Below the pieces are notes generated by a model. The model was not told the origin of the DNA and did no database searches. It saw nothing but the letters and a program-made list of their open reading frames with translations. Below are positions 9,971 to 21,089 of a stretch of 62,162 bases of DNA, piece after piece. The DNA comes from Dimargaris cristalligena (lineage: Eukaryota > Kickxellomycota > Dimargaritomycetes > Dimargaritales > Dimargaritaceae). Both the position numbers and the translations under genes were made by a program. The stretch spans positions 1 to 62,162 of the forward strand of contig JANBQC010000090.1 in the NCBI GenBank assembly GCA_027576995.1. The letters run 5' to 3'. Every line of letters starts with the position of its first letter. The first letter of the stretch is position 1.

Positions 9971-11362
9971 TTACCAAACATGATCGGGTGTCACAAGTAC
10001 ATCGGGCTTTTCGTCCAACTCGTTATGTGGCAGATCTTCATCCAATATTTGCTCCTGTAAGGCAAGTGCCACTGTTAGATTGGGAATGAATGTATACATT
10101 GACATATAGCTGTTCGATAAGTTTTTTGGCCATTGTCAACTATTCAATACCGTGTATCTAAGAGAAGGCAAGTTCGGAGAGTTGAAATATTAAACGACAT
10201 TCTTACCGAGAGCGGGCGGGGGTTGGTTCCGCTGAGCTGCGAATTCGCGACATTTCTTGAGGTATTTATCGTAGTAGCTAATCACCGGGAGTATATGCAC
10301 CGATATTGACAAGTTGCCGAGAGAATAATTGATGAGTAATTAACCAATGTGTTAGGATACTCCAAAGTGAAGCCCAAGAGCCTAGTTGCGTTAAAAAAAT
10401 GAATATTTACCCTTTTCCGTGACCTAGACGGGTTTTCTTTTGGTCGAAGGCCAGGCCTAGCCAATATAAAAATACGTATATGCAATAAGGCGGGTTAGCA
10501 GCGTGTAGTTTGCTAGGAGTGGATTTGCCCCTTATATCTGCTAGTCGACTCTAGACGTATGGCAAGAATACAGAATGGCCGGTTAAGGATACCACTAATT
10601 ACCAGGGTCAATAAATTATCCTACCTGGCATTATAATGAGATCAGGGCCACCGAGGTCAAACACTAGTTGAGCAAATAAAAGACGTGGCACGTTATATGG
10701 GGTGATTAGATGGCCAAGAGTTCTGCATAGCATATTTTACAATGTAACTGTGGAGGTGCATAGCCAGCAATAATAGAGCTGGGTATATTCGGTGCAATTG
10801 CGAGGCCATTTTAGACCAACAGTATTTTGTAAGTTAAAGGACGGGGCCTTACCATCGGTACGGTTCTCGGATAAAGGCGGCTCGGGAATACCCCAATTGT
10901 TTTTGGGGAGACGAAGGAAGTCTTCCATATTTCGGATCCTGACCATGTCCATGGTGGACGGCGTGCACCGAGGCACAAAGCACTGTTTATCTACAAGGAG
11001 GGGATAATGAAGGTACGGAGGAAATGTTCAACCGTCGGCGATTAAAAATACAAGTATAGCAGCGGAAACGAGCTGGGAAATCCATGGGATAACCGAGGCC
11101 CATGTTACAATTGCAATCCAATTAGGGACTTACCGTCTCGGAAAATGGCTTCCACTATTCCGTTGGTGGTCACCTCTTTACTCATGTGGAGGTACACACA
11201 GACCCGCCGGGCTTGGCTGTATTGGGGCAGGGCTAGCACTTGTCTGGTTACCACCACGGACTGGGCCTCAATGGCCGAGGGGCCTATTGTCGCCAATTTC
11301 TTTCGCAGCTCTTGCCGGAGCTGCTTCTTGGCGGCTGAGAGGGATGCGGCGGGAGTAGACAT
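9971..11362 (-). CDS. FAU1: 5-formyltetrahydrofolate cyclo-ligase (methenyl-THF synthetase), six exons
   Basis: Reconstructed by eye on the minus strand: exons 11362-11134, 10990-10853, 10663-10625, 10456-10411, 10277-10207 and 10071-9971. All introns are GT-AG and 133-189 nt long; exons 3 and 4 are only 39 and 46 nt. The spliced frame is 207 residues (human MTHFS 203) and closes at TAA. Family landmarks appear in order: N-terminal AKKQLRQELRKKL, CFVPRCTPSTMDMVRI in exon 2, DLIIMPG across exons 3/4, the signature RLGHGKGYYDKYL (145-157) across exons 4/5, then ALALQEQILDEDLP and DVLVTPD near the end. The cytosolic enzyme uses ATP to convert 5-formyl-THF to 5,10-methenyl-THF, returning stored folate to one-carbon metabolism. 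The gene symbol is that of the yeast orthologue. Confidence 0.9.
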
Positions 11363-12083
11363 GCGATAGGATGCTGGCGACAGGGGATTTTAAGGTGGGT
11401 GTATTAGATACGTCTCTAGGTCCCAAACAACTATAATTCACGAAAGTCGTATGGAAAGGAATTCACAATGGGAGAATCGATCGACGAAAGTAATAGAGTT
11501 TTGAACAGAAGCCCAGCCTAGTAGTAGTCGATGTGATAATAATAAGTATTGACACTCTCTCCGGGGGTCATTACTGCGAATTACCCTTGGCGATGGGGAA
11601 CTGGGTTGTGGCCCTTGTGACTCACTCAGTGTTGCTGACAGGGAGGGAGGGTCCTACACTACTTACACCTCCCTCCCCCGTGGCATGTGGCCCACTGCAT
11701 ATTACAACCAGCGACCAGCTTAGATCTAGAAGACAGTATTGGACAGTCACATTGTACTCAACCACGCCAAACTCGATGAGCTTTCAAACCATAGCGGTGT
11801 ATCACCCTATAAGCCAAAGTACGTTTTACTAGATAATAAACTAAACCCTGGCCAATATGAATAGAGAACCCGGAAAAAAATAGCTGTAGGAATAACATTG
11901 GGGAAACGGGAGGGCTGGACTTGGGCACTAAGCATACTTTCTTAAAAGACCCCAGACTGGTTAGATTATACGAATAGGCAAATGGACAGCTTCCAAAATT
12001 TGATAGAAATTACGTTAAAACATGTTTTACATTATATGAACCGATTGGGCACTTCGAATATAACCATCTAGGCTATCCGAGCG
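11363..12083. other. Intergenic, cyclo-ligase promoter to methyltransferase 3' end
   Basis: About 0.7 kb. It contains the cyclo-ligase upstream region and a perfect 10-bp inverted repeat at 11641-11677. A 99-codon plus frame (11533-11832) begins with GTG, has no motif, and is not called. Confidence 0.5.
11641..11677. repeat. Inverted repeat, G-rich/C-rich hairpin
   Basis: The 10-mer GGGAGGGAGG at 11641-11650 is perfectly complementary to CCTCCCTCCC at 11668-11677, separated by a 17-nt loop. Each arm has three short G- or C-runs, so either a hairpin or a G-quadruplex is possible. The role is unknown. Confidence 0.6.
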
Positions 12084-13346
12084 TTACCGGATGGGCTTGC
12101 GTAGCAGCAGGGAGTGCTTGCTCAGCCCACCGCGCAGCAGAATGGAGCTAGACCAGGCCAGGTAGAGTTCCCATTGGCGGTACACGTCCTCGCCGTACCG
12201 CATATGGATAATATGCCGGGCCTGATCCCAGTTTTCGAACCACCGGGCGTAAGTCATCGACGCGTCCAGGGAAATATTTTCGATAAGGTCGACCTCCAAG
12301 CCCGCTCGGTGGATCTCGTCGAGGTAGTCATTCAACGTGGCGAACAGGGCCGTATCGCGACCGGGGCAGATGGTGGTCAGCGTATACAGGTGGTAGTGCA
12401 GGGTTTCGCCCAGGTACTGGGACCAGCTACCCGTGAACGCGGACGGCGAGGTGGTGCAGTAAATCAAGGCCGTGCCGCCAGGGACCAAGACATCGGCACA
12501 GCGCTGGAAAAAATCGCCCAAATTCTTTTGGCCCACCCAATCCAGGGCCTCCAGACAAACTAGTTTGGTAAACTGCTCCTGAGGGGGGAGATCGCGGAAG
12601 TCACAGGTCTCGATTTGCACGCGTTCGGATATGCCCGCCCGTTCCATCAAATCATAGGCATGCTGGGCCTGCTCTTGGCTTGGTGATACGGTGGTGATAA
12701 ACAGGGGAAACTGGGACCCCAAGTACAGTTCCAGGGTACCCCATCCGGTGCTGAGGTTGAGGAGCCGATCGTCGGCGTTGATGTGGAGCATTTCCTGGGC
12801 GATACGGGGTAGGTCGTTTTCCCCGGCGTTGTCCAGCGACTCATCGTGGTCCGAAAACCGGTGCATAAACCCAATCCGTTGGCGGCCCAGCAGTGCCTCG
12901 AACAGATCATCGCGGTGCTCATGGAAACGGCACCAATTCTTCCGGTCACTTGCTTTAGCGTGCCATAGCCACCCCGGGAGTAGGCGGACCACCAGGGTCC
13001 AAGCCGTTCGCACCGTGAAGGGAAAGCTTAGGTAGTCGGGCAAGGCCCCCAGACCCTGTCCATCCCGCTGCTTGATCTCAATGCGATTGGCCAGAAAATC
13101 GGATAGGAACGCGTAAAACGGAATGCGGCGGGCCTGGGTGTATTGGGGGCGGGGATACGTCGACGACGACGGCACAAGGTGGAGTGCGGCGGGGGTTTTG
13201 GCTGGCACGGGGACGAGCCAGTGGCGGGTGAGGGTAGCTAGGCCTACTAGGGCCAGTGTGAAAAGGGCGAGTTGCCCGTAAGTACTCTCATGGTAGTGGG
13301 AAGCTGCCCACGCCTGTAACGACCCTAGAAGGTCAAGCGATAGCAT
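12084..13346 (-). CDS. CFAS / sphingolipid C9-methyltransferase-like protein with degenerate SAM motif
   Basis: A 420-residue single-exon frame. One hydrophobic segment (about 24-46) anchors it to membrane; the rest (from about 85) matches the cyclopropane-fatty-acid-synthase / sphingolipid C9-methyltransferase fold. Alignable pieces are RIGFMHRFSDHDESL (about 158-172), SPSQEQAQHA, the acidic motif ETCDFRDLP, LVCLEALDWVG, the helix with TTICPGRD, and a C-terminal AWSSSILLRGGLSKHSLLLRKP. Family members add a methyl group to the sphingoid base of glucosylceramide or cyclopropanate acyl chains. Motif I here is LLNLSTGWGTL (about 195-205), not the usual LDIGCGWGGL: the Asp and the Gly-Cys pair are replaced. 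Activity is therefore uncertain; it could be a pseudoenzyme. The first ATG is at 13346; a GTG one codon earlier is less likely. Confidence 0.82.
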   Translation of the reverse strand: MLSLDLLGSLQAWAASHYHESTYGQLALFTLALVGLATLTRHWLVPVPAKTPAALHLVPSSSTYPRPQYTQARRIPFYAFLSDFLANRIEIKQRDGQGLGALPDYLSFPFTVRTAWTLVVRLLPGWLWHAKASDRKNWCRFHEHRDDLFEALLGRQRIGFMHRFSDHDESLDNAGENDLPRIAQEMLHINADDRLLNLSTGWGTLELYLGSQFPLFITTVSPSQEQAQHAYDLMERAGISERVQIETCDFRDLPPQEQFTKLVCLEALDWVGQKNLGDFFQRCADVLVPGGTALIYCTTSPSAFTGSWSQYLGETLHYHLYTLTTICPGRDTALFATLNDYLDEIHRAGLEVDLIENISLDASMTYARWFENWDQARHIIHMRYGEDVYRQWELYLAWSSSILLRGGLSKHSLLLRKPIR

Positions 13347-14171
13347 CACGGGGATGGGAGTAAAGGAAAAGCGTGGGCTAGTAAGAGAAGCAAGAAGTAG
13401 TGGATAGCCGTAAGAGAATGAAGGCTAACGAATAGTCGTTTTCGGTTGTATTGGAGATCGGCAGAGTCTATAATAATACGAGATGGGCGCTATATTCGAC
13501 TAAATAGCCCGGGTCGGCAGTGCGTAGAGGAAAAGAAAGGCAAGGCGCGGTGTATGGCCAACCAGCGCGGTGTGCGGAGTTTTTACTTGAAAAACTGACG
13601 GCTGGTCACAAACCCAGTACAGCGTCTTTGCAGCTAGAGTTGCCGACTATATAGGATAAAGGGGCAATTCCGCTAGGGTTGTTTTTATTTACATCTCTAT
13701 AGTGTTACAGTGGGCGTAATACCAAAAGCACCTTTTACTCATACACCCAAGTGCTACCAGGCGATTGGTAGTATTCTCCCGGTCTATTGGATTTTCCTTT
13801 CATTATCCAGACGCCAGCCTGATGGCTTATCCAAAATTTTCAATCAATGAGGTATGTTTTTTATTTTGACCACCCCATCTTACATTGGCATTCGGCAGGC
13901 CGCCTTGGCCCCAACTGGGGAATCGTAGGAATGCGTGAATCGTATCAAAATGCCACTGCACTTCACTAAATCGACTGGCTAATTTCACACCATATACATT
14001 TGTCTATACGTGGCTCAATGACGAGAATCGGCATCGTTAAGCTCGCTAAATTAGATTGGTTCGATGTTAAAAAGTCGTATCATTAAAGCACCCGTCGTTA
14101 GATCGAGAATCAGGGACATCCGTGGTAGGGGAGTTCCGGCCGAACAAGGGGAGATGTTCAGTTGGAAAGCC
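13347..14171. other. Intergenic, methyltransferase promoter
   Basis: About 0.8 kb between two minus-strand genes, so it holds the promoter of the methyltransferase and the 3' end of the F-box-like gene. Nothing else is seen. Confidence 0.5.
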
Positions 14172-15619
14172 CTAAGCGAATTGCGGGTTGGCCTGCGGGA
14201 TCAACCAGTCCGAGACGATCATATCCACAGGCTGCAAAAGTTGGCTAACATTGGTACGGGGGAGCCAAATGGAATCGGGCGCAGATAGACCGGCTCCATG
14301 GAGTAGCCTGTCAACCGATAGCCGCCGAACCCGAATGGCCAGCGCGGGGGCGTGGCGGGGGGAACGGTGGGCATAGACATACGCATCGGCACTCAAACGG
14401 CGGTAGGCGGTCATGAGTTCCAAGTTGGAGGTGTTGTCTTCATCTGGAAGCAATCGGATGGCATTTTGGAAGCCAAACAGTTCAGCAATGCCCTTAGTGA
14501 CACTCCGTTGAATCACCTGGGCGAAGGCCCACCCTTGGTGCTCCGCTCCGCCGTATTCCAAAACCAGCAGGGCAATGTACCCGTGCAGTGGGCGCTGGAT
14601 AGGATCGCGCAAGTCATTCAGCTTAATCCCCAGTTCCTTTAGCGTGGCGATTTGGTTGGTGACTGCGAGAACCGCGCTGATACTGACCAGCAGTTCCTCG
14701 ACCAGGATGGGCTGGAAGTTATTACAGCGCTGTTTACGGAATCCACCCTGAATCGAGGACGACTGCTGGTCCTGACAAATATCGAAGCCCTCGGTGACTT
14801 TCGCGGGATTCAGGGTACAGTCAATTAAGGTTTTATAAACTTGGGCGATGATATCGGCAGGCATGTGGGGTATTATACGGAGAAGCGGGAAGACGGCCTT
14901 GAGCTGCGATTCGGTCATTAGGGTGTAGTTGATGTAATCCCACTCCGATTCTATCGTGACAAGTCGTTCCTTTTTCAGCAACGACGACGCATCCGCCGCG
15001 AATTGTTCGTTAACTGCTGTTTGATTTTCGTTGAAAAATGACAGTGCGTGCTGTACGTCGACGTAATCCCACTTCCAAGCACTCTTGATTAACGCGCTCT
15101 CCAGCTGCACTGGAAGGAATTGTTTGACTACTGACAAATCAACTTGGTCCTTATCCAGTAGGGGACCAAGCTTCATTTAACAAAGTAAATCACAATGATG
15201 TAATAGATACATATAAATATAAACATGAATGCTAGAGGGTACTAAACATGCCGATCAAGCAGTCTACATTAAATGACAATAGTATATCCAGGCTAATATT
15301 GAAACCGATTACATTAGGCATGTGGAGTAGTGTAAGTCGTATTACTCACCTTAAGGAACCTCCGTAGTTGGGGACAGTTCATGACCATATTATACATATT
15401 CTTACTTGCATGGGCCAATGCCCAAAGGTCGCCGCATGATGTATTAGTAGTAATCATGTCAAATACTTCTTGGGGAAGCAGTGGTAATGAGCCACGGTGG
15501 TCGATAAGGTCCTTTGGTTCATGCAAGGTGCCAGATGCTAGGGTTCCGGGATAGGGGCGACTGGTAACCGAGGTAACGAGCGCGAGTCCCAGTAAAGAGA
15601 TGAATCCACGAAGTTGCAT
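14172..15619 (-). CDS. Secreted F-box-like protein, two exons
   Basis: Exons 15619-15350 and 15170-14172 join in phase 0 across a 179-nt GT-AG intron (donor AAG/GTGAGT; acceptor GAAG just inside an apparent ATG), giving 422 residues. Residues 1-20 are a textbook signal peptide (MQLRGFISLLGLALVTSVTS). Residues about 46-88 read like an F-box: LPLLPQEVFDMI, then DLWALAHASKNMYNMV, then CPQLRRFLK. The remainder (about 91-422) is predominantly helical with no motif I can name. F-box proteins normally recruit substrates to SCF ubiquitin ligases in the cytosol, so a secretory signal is odd; export as an effector is one reading, a repurposed fold another. If the intron is wrong, the two exons would be separate genes, but an in-frame stop directly before the exon-2 ATG and matching phase favour the join. 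Confidence 0.62.
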
Positions 15620-18600
15620 TATATTAAAGAAAAATCGAAGCTATGGGAGGGGGATAAGACAGTGTGTGAAAAGAGGTTAATAATCCCAAAATGGTTGACA
15701 CAAGGCTGGCGGCCGATGAGCTAGCGATGAAAGCACGTGTAGGAGGGGCGTTGCCCTTATAAAAGGTAAATATATTTTAGTGGGGTTGATGCCTCTTCTA
15801 AATAGTTTGCGTAGTATAACCACTACGATTGGTGGGGATGGAGGGTGTAGTATTCTACCCATCGTTTTCAACGAAGTACAACCGCGGCCAGGCTAATGTA
15901 ACACACATACAGTAGTCATAATATATAGCGTAGGAAAAGGTCGCTTAGAGTGTGACAATGAACGCCCTAATTTTTTTATCCAAGCCCACTGACCAGCGGG
16001 GCCGCATAAATTAGTACAACTGGGCGGCAGTGCCATTCAATCAGTTTACTAATCACCCAATAGGACTTCCTAGTTATTCGGAGGGTTTTCCTGTGCAACG
16101 GGAAGTACCGCTTAGAGGGCTGTGTTACCGAGTGGTGAGTTGATATAGTGTAGAATCGGAAAGGCCATACTTATGTACACCATAGTAAGAATATTTATGT
16201 AAATACCAACACAGTTATAATATCAATCTCCCGTCCAACCACAGACTTTCCTAAAGACATCACCCCAACCACTATGAAATAACCCAACAATACCCGTCAG
16301 AGAGTTATGGATATCGTGGATTGAACTAATTATGTTAAACTAGTCGCTTATGACTAGCACTTGGGATTACTATGTCCAAAGGATCTCCATAGTACCACCT
16401 CTCTGTCTCTCTCAAATGACGTGCGAAACAGGGCTCTCTAGTCGAGTTATATTGATCACATACTAATTCGCTAAACCGGAAGTGACTGTAGTCGAAAAGG
16501 TATATTTCAGGCCAAATTTGCACTGGCTCAATTGGGGGATCCCATGCTGTAGGTAGGACCAAATCACGCGTCAAAGCTATAAAAACATGGATAATTTTGT
16601 TACAAAATTGCGCTATTGATGAACTAGGCCATTGGATGGCAGCCATAAGTAAATACGAGTAACCAAAGCTACAGTGTTCAGTAAAGTTCCCACCACGGGA
16701 TTTCAACCACCCTTCCTCCCCCATGGTCCCTCCTATGTTTGCCCAACCAAAAGGGGCCCCCACGCCCCAATTAGGACCATCTTTACTCTCCCCAGTCTCA
16801 AATTTTACCTCTGCCAATCCAACTTTGCCCGCGTCAATCTGCTCATCCGATTAAGCGCTCCAGTTTGGCCTCATTTTAAGTCGCCTACCCACCGAATATA
16901 CGTACTTCCACTGCCCCTGCTGACCTCCCCCCACTGTAATAATATTGCTTCCAGATCTCGATATTATGTTATTCTAGTGGCTATTCATGCCTACATCTAT
17001 AGGCTGACGTTTTAATCTATCCGCTCTAAGGCAAAGAATAGTGGTGTTGTCCTAGCTTGACCTTGGTCTGGAAGTGCTCAAGACCCATAATATAAGTGAA
17101 ATTCGGCCTGGCTGTATAAGAGTTTACACAATATTGGCAGGGAAAAATAGGCGAGTAGTTCCTATTTAACCGGTATTATTGGTCTCATCCGACGGATTTT
17201 TGGTAATACAATCCAGTTGAACCTCTCGCATATTTAAGTCAAGTCCTTGTGTGTCCTAGAATCCACCTGCTACCTGTAGCTATTGTAGGTACCATAATAA
17301 CGCTATCAGTGGATTTCAGATACATAACATGCTGTATCTCCTCATCTGCTTATACACGACCAAAAAATAATTAGCAGGCTCTATATCCAGGCCAAAAGTA
17401 TACCGAAACAGCTGGCCCGGAAAACCCTCCAGTAACCCAAGATTTGTTTAGTGCCACTGCTGGTGTACCACTCGACCTATTTCGGGGTCTCCTATAATCC
17501 AGAGAGACGACGGGAGGGGGGTACATAGGAAGGGGCAATGCGAAATGCCCCTTCCAGTTAAATAATAGGGTAGGCAAGGTGTTTAGGCTCTGATGGATGG
17601 AAGCAGGCGGGTTACACAAACCGTCCAATAGTAGACCTGGACGAGTATTCGATTTTGAATACAGGTTGCCGCTATGAATTAACAGGCTGCATAGATAGTG
17701 AACTGAGTCGTTTTATATATATTATAGACATGGTGCTGTTCACTAGCTGGATTACTGAACCATTCAACATAATGACCATGCATAGCTAGTCGAACCATCG
17801 ACTTGGCTATATATATATCCCCCCAGCGATTGTCGACCTGAGCGGATTTACCTTAGAGCCATTTATTTGATTAAATTTCCCCAATGTTATGGGGGAATCT
17901 CCAAATAATGCAGGCCGTAAAAATATCCTTTACTTATATTTTCCCCGGCTGTACATTGGCTTCCCGCCCAAGAATGGATGTCGAAGCCTTGTCCACAGGA
18001 TGGGGGTTTGTTCTATTATCAATACCGACCCAGCCTCCGACCTTTACTCCAATGTCTGTTTCGGCAAAACCGTCCTTATACTAGGGTCATACTATATAAA
18101 ACGCCGACCCACATAAACGGCATTCTAATATCTAGTTAAAGAACGGGAGAATGCAATGATTCATTCCCGCGTTTGAAAATAGCATATGTGGTTTTTAAGA
18201 AGACCATCATAATTACTCTAGGAGCCTGGCGCTGCTTTAGCATGAAAACACTACCACCGTGATTAAGTCGCGGCATGGCACTGCGGGAGAGTAACCTCTT
18301 AAACCGCATTTAAATTGACTTGTATAGTTATGATTTTATTTGTCTTGCCAGGAAAACAGAGTTTGCCGCTGGATGGGATTTATAATAATTGGGGTTCGGA
18401 TAGGGGTGCTCTAGGGAACTGTTGGATGAGTCCGGCAAGCACATAAAATCAGGCAGTTCGGCTATACTGTTAATATCGACTAACATGGTATGCATAAGTT
18501 ATTAAATGGCGTAGGAGGTGGGGTGGATACTCGTTGATGACTTGTTCAGATTGAAGAAATCAACTGTATACTTGTCCTAGCGGGTTAATGGAGTTGGTAG

Positions 18601-19829
18601 GCCCGAAGTAGTTCAAGTAAGAAATTGAGTATTGTGGTATTTAGGAGATTAATTGAGGATATGGTAGTAATGTTAAGCCCTTTGGAAGTGAAAGGTTCGA
18701 TAGTCCCGTAGTATAAACCGTAGAGGACGCAAAGTAGCCATTGCATAAAGATATGAAAGGCTTAAAGAGGCATAGTCGATGCTGAGTTAACACATGCTTA
18801 TATAGCGACCTTGAAGTTGTCATGGGGCGTTCCAGTGTTACAATTCAATGCCGGACCCACAAACCTCCTGGGCGAGGTGCCCGACGAAGGCATTTGATAA
18901 TTTTCAAAAACGAACATATAAATACAACGATATCGAAGAAGTGGCTTTGAGGGTAGAGGCTCCCAGCAACAATGGCAGTTTAGTCGTTCCGGCTTTTCCG
19001 GGACTGTGCCGCGGTTTGACACGGCTACGACTGGCGTACGCACCAATACGTTGCTTGTAGTGGGAGTGGTTACAGGAGTTATGTAATTGAGTAAAACGGA
19101 CTAGTATCAATGCATGATTTTTAAAATGCGACAAACTTGTTTTGCGGAGAGGATTACCCGGCTACCTCCCTTTTCTTCCCCCCATCTGGGATATTTCCGA
19201 TATGAGATATTATTCGTGCCGTCCCCCTATGTACAATTTCCTTCTACCGCTTCTCTTGTGCGCACCTACTTATTCTCGGATGCGGGTAAGCTCAGGCCGA
19301 TTGGTTCGGCCAGCGTTGTACTAGTCAGCTAAGGAGGTGAACACAGGAGAAAAGACCATACATCCGCGAATATTCCGCCTTCTATTATTAAGCCACTGCC
19401 AATAGGCACAACATGGATATTTCGCCGCTCCTCTAAACTACAGTGCCAATGTACCTATATTTTTCCGCACCTCATCCCCTAGACAGTTCCCCCAAAGCAG
19501 CGTCACATATATCACGCCAACGGGTCTCCCATTGCCTATTAATATTGCCCACTTTCCTGCCGTTCAGCCCGTCTCCCCTGCAGCTTCGTTATTTACTTCG
19601 CCCCCTTGTTTTGGCTATTACAAGAGTAGCCTCGTACCCTAGTATTCCCTTGACTTTTCAATCTCTCTTTACAGGTAACTAGCTGCCAGGCCCTCATTTT
19701 ATGTTCCTCCTGACACTTTTTTTTTTCGGTTAAGCTGTCCGACCACCTATTAACGGACTCAATCCACAAGCCCGTTTGGTTATTACCGCGTTAATTTGCA
19801 GTGAGGAAACTGTGTCGACTCTAGCGAAA
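15620..19829. other. Long gene-poor region
   Basis: About 4.2 kb, AT-rich. A 160-codon minus frame (16335-16817, starting TTG; internal ATG at about 128 codons from the end) has no recognisable motif, and one frame of that length is expected by chance in this much spacer. The last 400 bases (19443-19829) are pyrimidine-rich, with TTTACAG/GTAACT at 19671-19679. They look like the promoter and leader, perhaps with a leader intron, of the secreted repeat protein. No tRNA, transposon or repeat family was recognised. Confidence 0.4.
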
Positions 19830-21089
19830 ATGAAGGTCCAGTTGACCCTATCCATGTTTACTCTGGTGGCTACTGTCACTTACGCTGCTCCCTCTTATCC
19901 GGCCGGTTCTGGAAAAGTCCTCCAGAATTATTACGGCCCCCAGGCTCACAACTATGCCTTCGACGTGCCGGCGAACCCAACCTACGGCAATAGCTACGAC
20001 AATTACGGACAGTTCGGGTACTCGACCAACAATAGCCCCCCGAATTATTACGACCCCCAATCTCACAACTATGCCTTCGACGTGCCGGCGAACCCAACCT
20101 ATGGCAATAGCTACGACAAGTTTGGTCGGTCCAGTTACTTGGATGTAAACCTAGCCGGTTTTTCTGATAATGGAAGAAATTTCCAGAAACATGAGTCCAG
20201 CCTCGGATACGAGAACGAATACTCGAATTATTCGACGAGCCCCTTCACCTCGGAGCCTAGTCAAGCATACTCTTACAATGCAAGCCAGGACGAAAAGACT
20301 CTCGTGAGTGGCGATGGAGAGCCCTCGGAAAAGCCCAGTCTCCCCTCTTTTGGCCCCGTCGATGACCATCCTTTGAAACCCTTCAACAACCCAGAGGCGG
20401 ACACTAACGAGACTGGCCACGGCAGTTTCGAACAGCGCGGTTCTTCCGACCCGGTGCTATATTCCTCTTCAGCAAATGAACCCTCATTTCCTCCACCCCC
20501 ACCGATGAACCAGTCGGAGTTGAAAAGTGAAATCACGGGAAATCCCGTAGAGGCCCGACTGGACCATGATACCGAAAAAGACCAGCGTTCATTGGCTATT
20601 GGTGAGGAACCAGCTAACTCCGACCTTTCTAACTATATACCCCCGCAGGGCAGATACCGCCCTAACTTGGCGGCTGGTGCCTTTTTCGACGGTAGTTCAA
20701 CAGCCGGTAATGAGGCTTTGGGTCCCCGGGATAGCCCTGTCTATCATTCTGGATTCAACTCCGACGAGTCTGGCCCCATGGACGAGCTTCGTCCACCCCA
20801 GCCCACTGTTGGCCTCGGTGAATACCCGGAAAAGGTCGAGGTTCCTTCCTCCGACTCAACTGAAGGCAAGCAGGGTAACCAGCCAACTCCCAAGAAAATG
20901 GAGGACGAAGACGAAGACTTATTTTTTGTCTATGATGATAGACCGTTTTATCAGCGCTGGTTTAGTGGCGAAGCCCGTTCTCAAATTGAAGCCAATCAAA
21001 ATAACTCGAACCCCGACCCATCTACTCAGTCCCAGGGTTCAACCTGGACGGAATATTTTAGCAGCGTTAAAAAGTCTATTTTCGGTTAA
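19830..21089 (+). CDS. Secreted low-complexity repeat protein
   Basis: A 419-residue frame counted from the ATG at 19830, which begins a clean signal peptide (MKVQLTLSMFTLVATVTYA, then APSYP). The frame is open 18 codons further upstream but that would bury the signal. The mature protein is acidic and rich in Ser, Pro, Asn and Tyr. It opens with two near-identical units of HNYAFDVPANPTYGNSYD, 39 residues apart. A Pro run (FPPPPPM) lies near 225-235. The C terminus has an acidic patch (MEDEDEDLFFVYDD) followed by an amphipathic tail WTEYFSSVKKSIFG. No domain is recognised. It may be a cell-wall or matrix protein; this is inference from composition and export signal. Confidence 0.8.
   Translation: MKVQLTLSMFTLVATVTYAAPSYPAGSGKVLQNYYGPQAHNYAFDVPANPTYGNSYDNYGQFGYSTNNSPPNYYDPQSHNYAFDVPANPTYGNSYDKFGRSSYLDVNLAGFSDNGRNFQKHESSLGYENEYSNYSTSPFTSEPSQAYSYNASQDEKTLVSGDGEPSEKPSLPSFGPVDDHPLKPFNNPEADTNETGHGSFEQRGSSDPVLYSSSANEPSFPPPPPMNQSELKSEITGNPVEARLDHDTEKDQRSLAIGEEPANSDLSNYIPPQGRYRPNLAAGAFFDGSSTAGNEALGPRDSPVYHSGFNSDESGPMDELRPPQPTVGLGEYPEKVEVPSSDSTEGKQGNQPTPKKMEDEDEDLFFVYDDRPFYQRWFSGEARSQIEANQNNSNPDPSTQSQGSTWTEYFSSVKKSIFG
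19926..20119 (+). repeat. Two-copy tandem coding repeat, 117-nt period
   Basis: Copies at 19926-20002 and 20043-20119 are nearly identical over 77 nt, differing mainly at the Gly/Asp and Ala/Ser codons. They encode the repeated NYYxPQxHNYAFDVPANPTYG unit. Near identity at the DNA level points to a recent duplication or ongoing gene conversion. Confidence 0.85.

Noticed and set aside
11533..11832. 99-codon plus frame between the cyclo-ligase and methyltransferase genes
   Set aside because: GTG start, runs through the inverted repeat, no motif.
15171..15176. Separate gene starting at the ATG of F-box-like exon 2
   Set aside because: That ATG-AAG overlaps the intron acceptor; joining to the signal-peptide exon keeps phase 0 with a good GTGAGT donor.
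16335..16817. 160-codon minus-strand open frame in the 4.2-kb gap
   Set aside because: Starts at TTG, no family motif, AT-rich codon choice unlike the confirmed genes; compatible with chance.
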